Shown one piece after another: positions 1 to 7,880 of a stretch of 64,000 bases of DNA. The position numbers were made by a program, and so were the translations under genes. Where the stretch lies: the NCBI RefSeq assembly GCF_003815875.1, contig NZ_CP033924.1:868001-932000 (forward strand). The letters run 5' to 3'. Under the pieces are notes generated by a model. It was not told the DNA's origin. It ran no database searches and was given only the letters and a program-made list of their open reading frames with translations. The stretch comes from Chryseobacterium lactis. GTDB taxonomy: Bacteria; Bacteroidota; Bacteroidia; Flavobacteriales; Weeksellaceae. Numbering within the stretch: position 1 is the first letter of the stretch; each line of letters begins with the position of its first letter.

Positions 1-233
1 AATTCCATTTTCATTCCATTGTTCAGATATACCTTATATTCATCTACTCCATAGATTTCTCTGTCTTCTACGGCTGAGCTTACAGGAATCCCTTTAAAAT
101 GGGCATAAAGAAAGGTTTTTGCAGTCTTTGGCAATTGATTCGGGGATATCGCTCTATCCTGTGCTGAGATCAGGCCTCCTGCGAATAAGAACATTAGAAT
201 AAATATTGCGGTAATCATCCTTACTTTTTTCAT
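1..233 (-). CDS. PepSY-like (BLIP-like) secreted protein, partial
   Basis: Only the first 77 or so codons are inside the window; the gene continues past base 1. It starts at the ATG at 233 with a clear signal peptide (MKKVRMI, then a hydrophobic run ending in ISAQ). The mature part reads AISPNQLPKTAKTFLYAHF and later EYKVYLNNGMKMEF. This is the layout of the PepSY-like putative beta-lactamase-inhibitor domain (DUF2874 family): LP..A..F...HF, then a strand ending in NG..EF. Such proteins are periplasmic or secreted in Bacteroidetes and their substrates are unknown. The next gene on the same strand lies almost 400 bases upstream, so it probably has its own promoter. Confidence 0.7.
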   Translation of the reverse strand, partial: MKKVRMITAIFILMFLFAGGLISAQDRAISPNQLPKTAKTFLYAHFKGIPVSSAVEDREIYGVDEYKVYLNNGMKME

Positions 234-473
234 AACATTAAGTTTTTCTTTATTATTATGAAGCAAAGTTCCAAATCAATTTAGGAAAGAATTGGGAATA
301 AGTCTGATTTGTAAAAGATTAGGCTAAGAATACTACACAAGTTTAAAAAGAATCAATTGCATTGATTCAGCTCTGGCTCCCTTCAACACGAAGTAAGAAT
401 AGAAATTCGTTGCTTGAAAAATTCTGAAAATTGTAGATTAGAAAAAGAAAATAATGGGTACCAGTAAAAAAAA

Positions 474-582
474 TAAACCATTAAAGCCACGTTTAGGTAG
501 TAAAAATAGTAAGAAGAACATTTGAAATAGCTTCATTGTTTGTCTTACTATTCTTACCAGCCTCAGTAGCCTTAATGGTTTA
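474..582. repeat. Long imperfect inverted repeat, MITE- or REP-like
   Basis: The left arm (474-514) starts TAAACCATTAA and ends AATAGTAAGA. The right arm (543-582) is its near reverse complement and ends CTTAATGGTTTA. The arms are about 40 nt with scattered mismatches around a 28 nt loop, and the loop edges also pair weakly. No ORF fits the element. It lies between two reverse-strand genes in a 381-base gap, and I see nothing else in that gap. A transcript would fold into one long hairpin, so it may be a dispersed palindromic repeat or an RNA-processing or terminator-like structure. It occurs only once in this window. Confidence 0.7.
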
Positions 583-614
583 AATATATTGTAAGCTGTA
601 GAGCTTAAATCTGA

Positions 615-1310
615 TTATAAATAATCTTTAATTTGCTGAAGATGAGTAATAACCTTTAAACCAGGCTCCTTTTTATCTTCTTTATACACATCAAAGAAAA
701 TGGCATCCATTCCAAAATCCGTGGCTCCCATTGCATCTGCAATCCAGTCATCTCCAATCAGGATACTTTCTTCTTTTTTAGCCTCGGAAAGGCCTAAAGA
801 GTATTCAAAGATTCTTGGATTGGGCTTTCTCACTCCGATAGCGTCTGCACTGGTAATGGTTTTAAAATAAGGGGCAATACCCGATAATATACATTTCCTT
901 TCCGTTACCTCCTGGAAACCATTAGAAATAATGTGTAATGTATAATTCTTAGCTTTCAGATAATCAAGTATATCTTCAGCTCCTTCCACCAATTCGTTAT
1001 GACTTACCATATTGTCCAGAAAGTGTTCTTCAAAATAAAGGGAAAGCTCTTTGTTGTCTATCCCAAAATGTTTGAAGGAATCATAAAAACGGTGTTCTCT
1101 CAAATACTCTTTGCTTATCATCCCATCTCTGATCTTTTCCCACAACTCTTCATTGATATCGTGATAAACAGCATGAAATTCTTCAAAGTCAATATTGTAC
1201 TTTGAAGTAATCTCCTGTTTTTCGAAAAGATTTTTGATGTTCAGATAGGCATTTCTGCGATGATCCCAGAGCGTATTGTCCAGATCAAAATAAACGTGCT
1301 GCATTTTCAT
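615..1310 (-). CDS. HAD-superfamily hydrolase, YjjG-type pyrimidine nucleotidase
   Basis: A cytosolic phosphatase of the YjjG/noncanonical pyrimidine nucleotidase subfamily, about 231 residues, the usual length. Motif I is FDLDNTLWDH at residues 8-17, with the nucleophile and acid aspartates at 9 and 11. Motif II is IISNG, motif III is the lysine in VRKPNPRIF, and motif IV is ILIGDDWIADAMGA. The helical cap lies between motifs I and II. I chose the ATG at 1310; a TTG three codons upstream is open but less likely. A -7 box TAACTTTG at 1317-1324 would put transcription start almost on the ATG, so the message may be nearly leaderless. The family dephosphorylates (d)UMP, dTMP and damaged pyrimidine nucleotides; the exact substrate is inferred. 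Confidence 0.88.
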   Translation of the reverse strand: MKMQHVYFDLDNTLWDHRRNAYLNIKNLFEKQEITSKYNIDFEEFHAVYHDINEELWEKIRDGMISKEYLREHRFYDSFKHFGIDNKELSLYFEEHFLDNMVSHNELVEGAEDILDYLKAKNYTLHIISNGFQEVTERKCILSGIAPYFKTITSADAIGVRKPNPRIFEYSLGLSEAKKEESILIGDDWIADAMGATDFGMDAIFFDVYKEDKKEPGLKVITHLQQIKDYL

Positions 1311-1330
1311 ACAGCACAAAGTTAGTCATT

Positions 1331-1465
1331 TTAATTTTTCGAAATAGGATAATTCTTGCTCTTGCTTTTCACAATTTCAATACTTTTGGAAAAATTGAGC
1401 AGAAAGTCTATGGTTTGTTTTTTAGGTTTCAAAGTTTTCACTTTTAAGGAGTCATTTTTTTTCAT
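1331..1465 (-). CDS. Small basic conserved-type protein, 44 residues
   Basis: An ATG at 1465 opens a 44-codon frame ending in TAA at 1333-1331. The product is MKKNDSLKVKTLKPKKQTID followed by FLLNFSKSIEIVKSKSKNYPISKN. It is very lysine-rich at the N-terminus, then has an amphipathic segment FLLNFSKSIEIVK. From memory, similar 40-60 residue proteins with a TI.FLLN.SK...VVK core occur in flavobacterial genomes, but I cannot test this here. It starts 47 bases after the stop of the ECF sigma factor on the same strand, so it is probably on the same transcript. No function is known to me. Confidence 0.6.
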   Translation of the reverse strand: MKKNDSLKVKTLKPKKQTIDFLLNFSKSIEIVKSKSKNYPISKN

Positions 1466-1512
1466 ATACGAACTATGTTTTCCTTAAAACGAGAAATTTT
1501 ACGAAATATTAT

Positions 1513-2103
1513 TTATCTGGTTAATATTATGTTATTTTCGTCCATGATTTTTCTCAGGTTGATTAAAGCATATCGTACTCTACCGAGAGTAGTATTGATG
1601 CTCATGTCTGTATGATCCGCAATTTCTTTAAAACTTAAGCCGTCAAAAAAACGTAATTTGATCACCTCTTGCTGATTCAGGGGAAGAAACTGCAACATTC
1701 TCAGTAAATCTTCCTGAATCTGATTGGTAACCAGCTGGTCTTCAATATTTTCCGAAGGTTCTCTGATCAGGTCAAAAATAGAATATTCATCTGTTTCAAA
1801 GGTAGTTTCTGAAACTTTGATATTCTTTGCTTTTAAACGAAAATGATCAATGATCAGGTTGTGAGAGATTCTTTTAGCCCAAAGAATAAATTTGCCTTCT
1901 TCGTTATAGCGTCCTTCTTTCAGCATAACAATAATCTTCATGAATGTATCCTGAAAAATATCGTTGGCTAAATCTTCATCATTAATTTTGTAAAAAATGA
2001 ATGTAAACAGTTCTCTCTGATGGCGATGAATAAGGGTTGATAACGCCCCCTCATCTCCTTTCTGGTAAAGCGAAATTAGTAAACTATCCGATTTTGATTT
2101 CAT
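1513..2103 (-). CDS. RNA polymerase ECF-type sigma-70 factor
   Basis: A 196-residue sigma factor with only regions 2 and 4. Region 2 includes RQRELFTFIFYKIND-like core-binding helices (here HRHQRELFTFIFYKIND), the motif DLANDIFQDTFMKI, and FILWAKRISHNLIIDHFR in region 2.4. Region 4 is LPLNQQEVIKLRFFDGLSF then KEIADHTDMSINTTLGRVR, a typical helix-turn-helix. I chose the ATG at 2103 because it follows GAGAAGAG and starts directly before the sigma-2 helix; a frame open to 2175 adds an unstructured N-terminus. No anti-sigma gene is adjacent, so control is not visible. The regulon is unknown. Confidence 0.9.
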   Translation of the reverse strand: MKSKSDSLLISLYQKGDEGALSTLIHRHQRELFTFIFYKINDEDLANDIFQDTFMKIIVMLKEGRYNEEGKFILWAKRISHNLIIDHFRLKAKNIKVSETTFETDEYSIFDLIREPSENIEDQLVTNQIQEDLLRMLQFLPLNQQEVIKLRFFDGLSFKEIADHTDMSINTTLGRVRYALINLRKIMDENNIILTR

Positions 2104-2297
2104 AACTCTTCTCAATATAACATTTGTAGACAGGTATTCCTCCAGATATCCATCTGGTCTTTGCTGTATATACAAAACAGTTTTAGAGTAGAGTCTCTTC
2201 TATAGGCTGGTACAAATTATATTATGATGTAAATATAATAATTTTTTAATAACTGTTAACCTATTATTAAATTTTCACAAGAAAAATTTAAAAAAAA

Positions 2298-2789
2298 TCA
2301 CTTAAACATGTCATGAATGAATACGGTTGGGATATTTAATGTAAAATTAATATTCAACCCTTTCATTTCTTTTCCGTTTAATCGGGTATCTCCGATAGGA
2401 AATGCATAGCCCCCCGTAAGGTCCAGCATACCAAATAAAGTCACCCCGATTTTTGGAGCAATATACTTGTTGGTTCCTTCTGCTCCTACCAAAAAGTAGT
2501 AGGAATGATAGAAATCCACATTCTTTTCAAAATTAAGCAAGACGTCTGCCTGCAACTTCGGCATAATAGCAAATTTTGAATCTGCTACTCCCATTAATGC
2601 AGATCCTCCCAATCTGTAAATGACATCATCATTTTTAAGGAAAAGCAATTTACCTCCAACTTCCCCGAAACTTTGGTTCTGGTAGGTGTATCCCACACTA
2701 ATCATTTTATGCATCGTATATTGGGCTTTTACCAATGTACTTAGCAAAAACAGGGAAAAGATTGCAACTGCAGTTCGAAAATTCATCAT
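2298..2789 (-). CDS. Secreted hypothetical, probable small outer-membrane beta-barrel
   Basis: 163 residues with a signal peptide (hydrophobic AVAIFSLFLLSTL, then VKAQ). The mature part alternates short amphipathic strands: MISVGYTYQNQSF, VGGKLLFL, KLQADVLLNF, YYFLVGAEG, KIGVTLFGMLDLTGGY and LNINFTLNIPTVF. This suggests an 8-strand barrel in the outer membrane, but I recognise no family. The initiator is one of two adjacent ATGs (2789 or 2786). It sits directly downstream of metK and is separated from it by a terminator, so it probably has its own promoter. Confidence 0.7.
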   Translation of the reverse strand: MMNFRTAVAIFSLFLLSTLVKAQYTMHKMISVGYTYQNQSFGEVGGKLLFLKNDDVIYRLGGSALMGVADSKFAIMPKLQADVLLNFEKNVDFYHSYYFLVGAEGTNKYIAPKIGVTLFGMLDLTGGYAFPIGDTRLNGKEMKGLNINFTLNIPTVFIHDMFK

Positions 2790-2814
2790 CTTTCAATTTA
2801 TTAAAGTGTAAAAG

Positions 2815-2849
2815 TAAAAAAAACTGCCTTATCAAAAGATAAAGCAGCC
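2815..2849 (-). terminator. Intrinsic terminator of metK
   Basis: On the reverse strand, GCTGCTTTATC, loop TTTT, GATAAGGCAG form a stem followed by eight or more T residues. It begins about 25 bases after the metK stop and lies before the next reverse-strand gene. Confidence 0.85.
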
Positions 2850-2872
2850 TATTTATTCTGTAAAGAAAAAAA

Positions 2873-4153
2873 TTAAATTCCGAAAGCGGCTTTAATTTCT
2901 TCTACTTTGTCTAATTTCTCCCAAGTGAAGAATTCCAGTCCGTTCAATGTAAGTTCATTTTTATGTCCTTTATTGAAGGTCTTATCAGCAACATAATGTT
3001 CTTTCCCCATATGTCCGTAAGAAGCAGTTTCCTGATAGATAGGATTTCTTAATTTTAGGTTTTGCTCGATAGCATAAGGTCTTAAATCGAAGATCGTAGA
3101 AACTTTCTTAGCAATATCTCCATCATGAAGATCCACTTTTGCCGTTCCGTACGTATTAATATATAAACCACAAGGCTCAGCAACTCCGATTGCATAAGAC
3201 ACCTGTACCAAAACTTCGTCTGCAACTCCTGCAGCTACAAGGTTTTTAGCGATGTGTCTTGTTGCGTAAGCAGCACTTCTATCTACTTTTGAAGGATCTT
3301 TTCCTGAGAAAGCACCACCACCGTGAGCTCCTTTTCCTCCATACGTATCAACGATAATTTTTCTTCCCGTAAGTCCGGTATCCCCGTGAGGACCTCCGAT
3401 TACAAATTTACCGGTAGGGTTGATGTGATATTTGATCTGATCATTAAATAAAGCTTTGATTTCCTCAGTTTGTTGTGCAACTACTCTCGGAACCAAAATA
3501 TTTTTGATGTCTTCACGGATTTTAGTCAACATTTCTTCTTCTGTTCCAAAGTCATCATGTTGAGTAGAAACTACGATAGAGTCTATTCTGATCGGTTTGT
3601 GATCATCAGAATATTCAATAGTTACCTGGCTTTTCGCATCAGGACGTAGGTAAGCGATCTCTTTATTTTCTCTTCTGATGGCAGAAAGTTCTTTAAGGAT
3701 GGTGTGAGCTAAATCCAAAGCAAGAGGCATATAGTTTGCCGTCTCATTAGTTGCGTAACCAAACATCATTCCCTGGTCACCTGCACCTTGTGCATTAGCT
3801 TTAGCTTCAAAAGACTCGTCATTTACAGCTCTGTCTACCCCTTGGTTGATATCCGGAGACTGCTCATGGATTGCAGAAATAACCCCACAAGAATCACCAT
3901 TGAACATGTATTCTCCTTTTGTATACCCAATCCCGTTGATTACCTCTCTGGCGATGGTTTGTACATCAAGATAAGCATCTGATTTTACTTCTCCTGCCAA
4001 TACTACTTGTCCAGTAGTTACAAGAGTTTCACATGCTACTTTTGAATTTTTATCGTATGCTAAAAAGTGGTCGATTAATGCATCAGAAATCTGATCTGCA
4101 ATTTTATCCGGATGCCCTTCTGAAACTGATTCAGACGTAAATAAATAAGACAT
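2873..4153 (-). CDS. metK: S-adenosylmethionine synthase
   Basis: Makes S-adenosylmethionine from methionine and ATP in the cytosol (EC 2.5.1.6). The 426-residue protein carries the family signatures: [20 protein letters not shown] near the N-terminus (ATP site, metal ligand Asp), [12 protein letters not shown] in the middle, and [19 protein letters not shown] (P-loop-like, with substrate Lys and Asp) near the centre of the C-terminal half. It is slightly longer than the E. coli enzyme (384) because of insertions common in Bacteroidetes. A promoter (4292-4325) and a SAM-II-type riboswitch (4228-4278) lie upstream, so feedback by its own product is very likely. It forms its own transcription unit, closed by the terminator at 2815-2849. 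Confidence 0.98.
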   Translation of the reverse strand: MSYLFTSESVSEGHPDKIADQISDALIDHFLAYDKNSKVACETLVTTGQVVLAGEVKSDAYLDVQTIAREVINGIGYTKGEYMFNGDSCGVISAIHEQSPDINQGVDRAVNDESFEAKANAQGAGDQGMMFGYATNETANYMPLALDLAHTILKELSAIRRENKEIAYLRPDAKSQVTIEYSDDHKPIRIDSIVVSTQHDDFGTEEEMLTKIREDIKNILVPRVVAQQTEEIKALFNDQIKYHINPTGKFVIGGPHGDTGLTGRKIIVDTYGGKGAHGGGAFSGKDPSKVDRSAAYATRHIAKNLVAAGVADEVLVQVSYAIGVAEPCGLYINTYGTAKVDLHDGDIAKKVSTIFDLRPYAIEQNLKLRNPIYQETASYGHMGKEHYVADKTFNKGHKNELTLNGLEFFTWEKLDKVEEIKAAFGI

Positions 4154-4227
4154 ATTATTCTTTGTTTTTTAGATTAAAAAATACTGTCGAAGAAAAATAA
4201 GAATAAATGGCCCGAAAAAAAGAATAC

Positions 4228-4278
4228 TGTTTTAGCATTTTTTTATAGAGGTTGCAATCAGGTCAAATTTTTCCTCGT
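4228..4278 (-). promoter_or_regulatory. SAM-II riboswitch (metK leader)
   Basis: Read on the reverse strand, the leader has GAGG, ATTTGACC, ATTGCAA, CCTC, then TATAAAAAAATGCTAAAA. These blocks match the SAM-II aptamer in order: P1 5' strand, the ATTTGRCC block, TTGCARCC, the P1 3' strand, an A-rich loop, and the terminal GCTAAA that forms the pseudoknot. P1 is GAGG/CCTC. The predicted transcription start (about 4285) lies just before the aptamer, and it ends about 75 nt before the metK ATG. Known SAM-II elements act on translation or transcription of methionine and SAM genes. The match is by eye; the gating mechanism is not clear, because no terminator stem directly follows. Confidence 0.85.
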
Positions 4279-4291
4279 TAATAAACGTCAG

Positions 4292-4325
4292 CAAATTTAA
4301 GCACTATTTTTCTAATACTCAAAAA
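4292..4325 (-). promoter_or_regulatory. Bacteroidetes-type promoter of metK
   Basis: On the reverse strand, TTTTTG (4325-4320), a 20 nt spacer and TAAATTTG (4299-4292) match the flavobacterial -33/-7 consensus. Transcription would start near 4285, directly ahead of the riboswitch aptamer, leaving a leader of about 130 nt. Confidence 0.75.
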
Positions 4326-4387
4326 TTTTGTTTATTAATTATAATTTTCTTTAAATTAATGATTTATATCACTGTAGCGCCTTTTAA

Positions 4388-5338
4388 TTACTGTGGCTTT
4401 ATGCTTACAAACTCTTTCGGGCTTTCGTGATAATTCAGTTTAAGTTGCAAAGAATTTCTGATAGAATTTGACAATTCATCAATAATTTTTTGCTTAAACG
4501 TAGGCTTATAGTAGATGATACTGATTTCTCTGTAAGGGAAAGGTTTTTTGAACCTGAAAACATTCTTTTTCTGTTCTTCTGAAAGCTGGCTTAGAGCAAG
4601 CTCCGGCAGAATGCTGATTCCTCCCACTTTATCAACCATATGTACCAGAGTCTGAATATTGGAAGCCAGGAAATCAAGATTCTTAGGCTTTAAAGTATTC
4701 TCTTTTAAATGGCAGATATTTTCGAATTGATTTCTCAAGCAGTTTCCTTCTTCAAGCAACCATACTTTCTCCACATTCAGTTCTTCAGGAATGATATAAG
4801 CATTCTTTTTGTTGGCTTCAGTATTGGAACTGTAGATCATCAATTCTTCGTTGAAAAGGAAATCCTGATAAAACTCGTCAGCAGTATCATATGGAGTGGA
4901 GATAATCCCCGCATCCAGTTCTCCGGCTTTCAAAGCTTTAATAATATTGTCTGTTGTCATTTCTTTCACATTCATCTGGATCTTTGGATTTTCTTCAAGG
5001 AACTTGAAAATTTCCGTAGGGAGAATAAAAGAAGAAACGGTAGGGATAATTCCTAAATTGATTGTTCCACCTAAAATATTATTCAAAAGGTTGGCTTTAT
5101 TTTTCAGCTCATTGACAGATTCTATGATCACCTTCGCCTGATCGATAATCTGAAGACCAACATCTGTGGTACGGATCGGGTGGGTAGTTCGGTCAAAAAC
5201 CTTTACATCCAGTTCGTCCTCAAATTTCTGTATCATGGCACTTAACGTTGGCTGAGTAATAAAGCAAGCCTGAGCTGCTTTACCAAAATGTTTATACTTA
5301 TCAACAGCGATAAGATATTCCAGTTGCTGAATGTTCAT
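4388..5338 (-). CDS. oxyR: LysR-family peroxide sensor OxyR
   Basis: A 316-residue LysR-type regulator. The winged helix-turn-helix is at residues 1-60 (MNIQQLEYLIAVDKYKHFGK, ACFITQPTLSAMIQKFE), followed by a substrate-binding-like domain from about 90. The peroxidatic pair is visible as GNCLRNQFENICH: Cys200 and Cys209 are nine apart, the spacing of E. coli Cys199 and Cys208. This separates OxyR from generic LysR proteins. It is divergent from katA, a classic OxyR target, and the two promoters overlap in the 132-base gap. It should be an H2O2-activated activator of katA and perhaps a repressor of itself. The ATG at 5338 follows a good promoter by about 14 nt. Confidence 0.92.
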   Translation of the reverse strand: MNIQQLEYLIAVDKYKHFGKAAQACFITQPTLSAMIQKFEDELDVKVFDRTTHPIRTTDVGLQIIDQAKVIIESVNELKNKANLLNNILGGTINLGIIPTVSSFILPTEIFKFLEENPKIQMNVKEMTTDNIIKALKAGELDAGIISTPYDTADEFYQDFLFNEELMIYSSNTEANKKNAYIIPEELNVEKVWLLEEGNCLRNQFENICHLKENTLKPKNLDFLASNIQTLVHMVDKVGGISILPELALSQLSEEQKKNVFRFKKPFPYREISIIYYKPTFKQKIIDELSNSIRNSLQLKLNYHESPKEFVSIKPQ

Positions 5339-5358
5339 TTGATTAATATTATCTATTA

Positions 5359-5387
5359 CAAAGATATGATGTTTTTGTTATTACCAA
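5359..5387 (-). promoter_or_regulatory. Promoter of oxyR
   Basis: Reverse strand: TTG (5387-5385), 18 nt, TATCTTTG (5366-5359). Predicted start near 5352, about 14 nt before the oxyR ATG. It overlaps the -33 side of the katA promoter. Confidence 0.55.
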
Positions 5388-5408
5388 TTAAAAATTCAAG
5401 TAAATTTG
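5372..5408 (+). promoter_or_regulatory. Candidate promoter of katA
   Basis: TTTTTG at 5372-5377 and TAAATTTG at 5401-5408 match the flavobacterial boxes, but the 23 nt spacer is at the long end of the usual range. A suboptimal spacer suits a promoter that needs an activator such as OxyR. The leader would be about 55 nt. Confidence 0.5.
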
Positions 5409-5470
5409 ATAATCACTACCTTTACACGGGTATTTAGAAATGGACGACAATTATTCAAATCATCAATTAT

Positions 5471-6958
5471 ATGGATTCTAAAAAATTAACGTTAAGTAAC
5501 GGCACGCCTTATTATGAGCATCAGGATTCCCAGACGGTAGGACCACGAGGCCCGGTATTGCTGCAAGACTTTGTCTTACAGGAAAATCTAGCCCATTTCG
5601 TTAGGGAAAGAATACCTGAAAGAATAGTGCATGCCAAAGGAAGCGGAGCATACGGAACCTTTACCGTAACGCATGACATCAGCCAATATACGAAAGCAAA
5701 ATTGTTTTCAGCAGTAGGAAACTCATGCAGAATGTTTGCAAGATTTTCTACCGTTGGAGGAGAAAAAGGAAGCGCAGATACCGCCAGAGATCCTAGAGGT
5801 TTTGCCTTAAAATTTTATACTGAAGATGGAAACTGGGATCTTGTAGGAAATAATACTCCTGTATTCTTTATTAAAGACGCCAAAAAGTTTCCGGATTTTA
5901 TCCATACCCAAAAAAGAGTTCCTAAAACGAATTTAAAAAGTGCCACCATGATGTGGGATTTCTGGAGTTTAAATCCTGAATCGCTTCATCAGGTTCTTAT
6001 ATTAATGTCAGATAGAGGAACACCACATGGCTACAGACATATGCATGGTTTCGGATCTCACACCTTCTCCATGATCAATGATAAAAATGAAAGAGTGTGG
6101 GTGAAGTTTCATTTTAAAACAAAACAAGGGGTAAAAAACTTCACTGATGACGAAGCGGTGAAAATGGCAGGTGAAAACCCTGATTTTGCTCAGGAAGATC
6201 TTTGCAACGCCATTGAAAATGGAAATTTCCCAAAATGGACGATGTACATCCAGGTAATGACCGAGGAACAGGCTAAAGATTTCAGATGGAATCCTTTCGA
6301 TGTAACCAAAGTATGGTTCCATGATGATTTTCCATTGATTGAAGTTGGAGAAATGGAACTTAATGAAGTTCCTGTGAATTATTTTGCCCATGTTGAGCAA
6401 TCTACATTCTCACCTAGCAGCCTGATCAACGGAATCAGTTTTTCTCCGGACAAAATGCTTCAGGGAAGATTATTTTCTTATCCCGATGCACACCGATACA
6501 GAGTGGGAGTAAATTCTCATCAACTTGAGGTTAACAGATGTCCTTTTGCGGTCAACAATTACCAGCGAGACGGCTATATGGCAGACTCAAGCCATTATCA
6601 GGATCAGCCCAACTATTTCCCTAATAGCTTTGACGAGATCAAACCGGATTCATCTTATAAGAATTATGAATATGAACTGGACAGTGCACATGTTGCCAAC
6701 TACAACAGAAATGAAAACGACAGCGATCATTATACTCAGCCGGGACTTTTATATTCAAAAGCGATGAATGCAGAAGACAGAGATCATCTTATTCAAAACA
6801 TTATCGGAAGTATGAAAGGCATCACAGGGCCGAAAAAAGACGAGATTATTAACCGTCAATTATGCCACTTTTTCCGCGCTAACATTGAGCTTGGCATGAA
6901 AGTAGCTTCTCAACTAAATGTTAATATTGATGCAAATATGATGAATCATTCAAAATAA
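5471..6958 (+). CDS. katA: Monofunctional haem catalase (small-subunit type)
   Basis: Dismutates H2O2 to water and oxygen. The 495-residue length fits clade 3 small-subunit catalases. The distal haem histidine is His54 in RIVHAKGSGAYGTF; the distal Asn lies in VGNNTPVFF (127-128); FARFSTVGGEKGSADTARD is the conserved haem-pocket stretch; the proximal haem ligand is Tyr337 in GRLFSYPDAHRYR. The sequence is complete and has no signal peptide, so the enzyme is cytosolic. It is divergent from oxyR and probably under its control. A hairpin terminator (6978-7017) follows within 20 bases, so it is monocistronic. Confidence 0.97.
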   Translation: MDSKKLTLSNGTPYYEHQDSQTVGPRGPVLLQDFVLQENLAHFVRERIPERIVHAKGSGAYGTFTVTHDISQYTKAKLFSAVGNSCRMFARFSTVGGEKGSADTARDPRGFALKFYTEDGNWDLVGNNTPVFFIKDAKKFPDFIHTQKRVPKTNLKSATMMWDFWSLNPESLHQVLILMSDRGTPHGYRHMHGFGSHTFSMINDKNERVWVKFHFKTKQGVKNFTDDEAVKMAGENPDFAQEDLCNAIENGNFPKWTMYIQVMTEEQAKDFRWNPFDVTKVWFHDDFPLIEVGEMELNEVPVNYFAHVEQSTFSPSSLINGISFSPDKMLQGRLFSYPDAHRYRVGVNSHQLEVNRCPFAVNNYQRDGYMADSSHYQDQPNYFPNSFDEIKPDSSYKNYEYELDSAHVANYNRNENDSDHYTQPGLLYSKAMNAEDRDHLIQNIIGSMKGITGPKKDEIINRQLCHFFRANIELGMKVASQLNVNIDANMMNHSK

Positions 6959-6977
6959 TCATATTGAACAATAAAAT

Positions 6978-7017
6978 AAAAAAAAGGAAAAAAAAATAAG
7001 ATTTTTTCCTTTTTTTT
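6978..7017 (+). terminator. Intrinsic terminator of katA
   Basis: An A-rich arm with a central GG and a T-rich arm with a central CC pair across a short AATAAGA loop. The 3' arm itself supplies the T-run. It is AT-rich but perfectly matched over about 14 bp. Confidence 0.7.
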
Positions 7018-7063
7018 GTAAAAAATTCATAATTTGCAAAGGATGATATTTTAAAGTGGAAAA

Positions 7064-7831
7064 ATGAGTTACGAAAATATATTATTAAAAAAGGAAGATA
7101 AATTATCTATCATTACCATAAATAGACCTGAAAGTTTAAATGCATTGAATGCTAAAACAATTCAGGAGATCAGTACCGCTCTGGATGAGCTTTCTTCAGA
7201 CCAATCCTGCAGGGTCATTATTCTTACAGGAAGTGGAGAGAAATCTTTTGTAGCCGGAGCTGACATCAAGGAATTCAGTGATTTCGGACAGGAAAAAGCT
7301 GAAGAATTAGCGAGAAACGGACAAAATACTTTGTTCAACAAAATAGAAAATATGCCTAAGCCTGTCATTGCTGCCGTGAACGGTTTTGCATTGGGAGGAG
7401 GTTTAGAGCTTGCTATGGCATGCCACATCAGATATGCATCGGAAAACGCCAGATTGGGGCTTCCTGAAGTTACCCTGGGATTGATCCCCGGATATGGAGG
7501 AACTCAAAGGCTACCGAAGCTTGTAGGAAAAGGTATTGCCAACGAATTGATCTTCTCTGCCAAAATGATTCCTGCTCAAAAAGCAAAAGAGATCGGATTG
7601 GTCAATGAAGTATACCCTATAGAAGAATTATTAACCAAAACGAAAGAATTAGCGAACACTATTGCCCACAATTCACCAATGGCAATATCCAAGGCTATAA
7701 ACGCCGTGAATCTATCGGACACTGAGAAAGGTTTTGAAACTGAGATTACATATTTCGGAGAACTTTTTGAAATGGACGATAAGAAAGAAGGAGTAACTGC
7801 TTTCCTTGAGAAAAGAAAGCCAAACTTCTAA
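7064..7831 (+). CDS. Enoyl-CoA hydratase (crotonase family)
   Basis: Hydrates trans-2-enoyl-CoA in beta-oxidation or related acyl-CoA pathways. 255 residues, the usual crotonase length. The oxyanion-hole region is SFVAGADIKEF (61-71) and NGFALGGGLELAMACH. Both catalytic glutamates are present: Glu115 in GGGLE and Glu135 in LPEVTLGLIPGYGGTQRL, matching the Glu144/Glu164 spacing of rat hydratase. This favours true hydratase over an isomerase lacking one Glu. No other beta-oxidation gene is near, so the substrate chain length is open. The gene stands between the katA terminator and a forward-strand set of DNA and nucleotide genes. Confidence 0.88.
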   Translation: MSYENILLKKEDKLSIITINRPESLNALNAKTIQEISTALDELSSDQSCRVIILTGSGEKSFVAGADIKEFSDFGQEKAEELARNGQNTLFNKIENMPKPVIAAVNGFALGGGLELAMACHIRYASENARLGLPEVTLGLIPGYGGTQRLPKLVGKGIANELIFSAKMIPAQKAKEIGLVNEVYPIEELLTKTKELANTIAHNSPMAISKAINAVNLSDTEKGFETEITYFGELFEMDDKKEGVTAFLEKRKPNF

Positions 7832-7880
7832 ACTTTCAAAACTTTTAATCCAAATTATTTCGAAAAACTAATGCTGCGGT

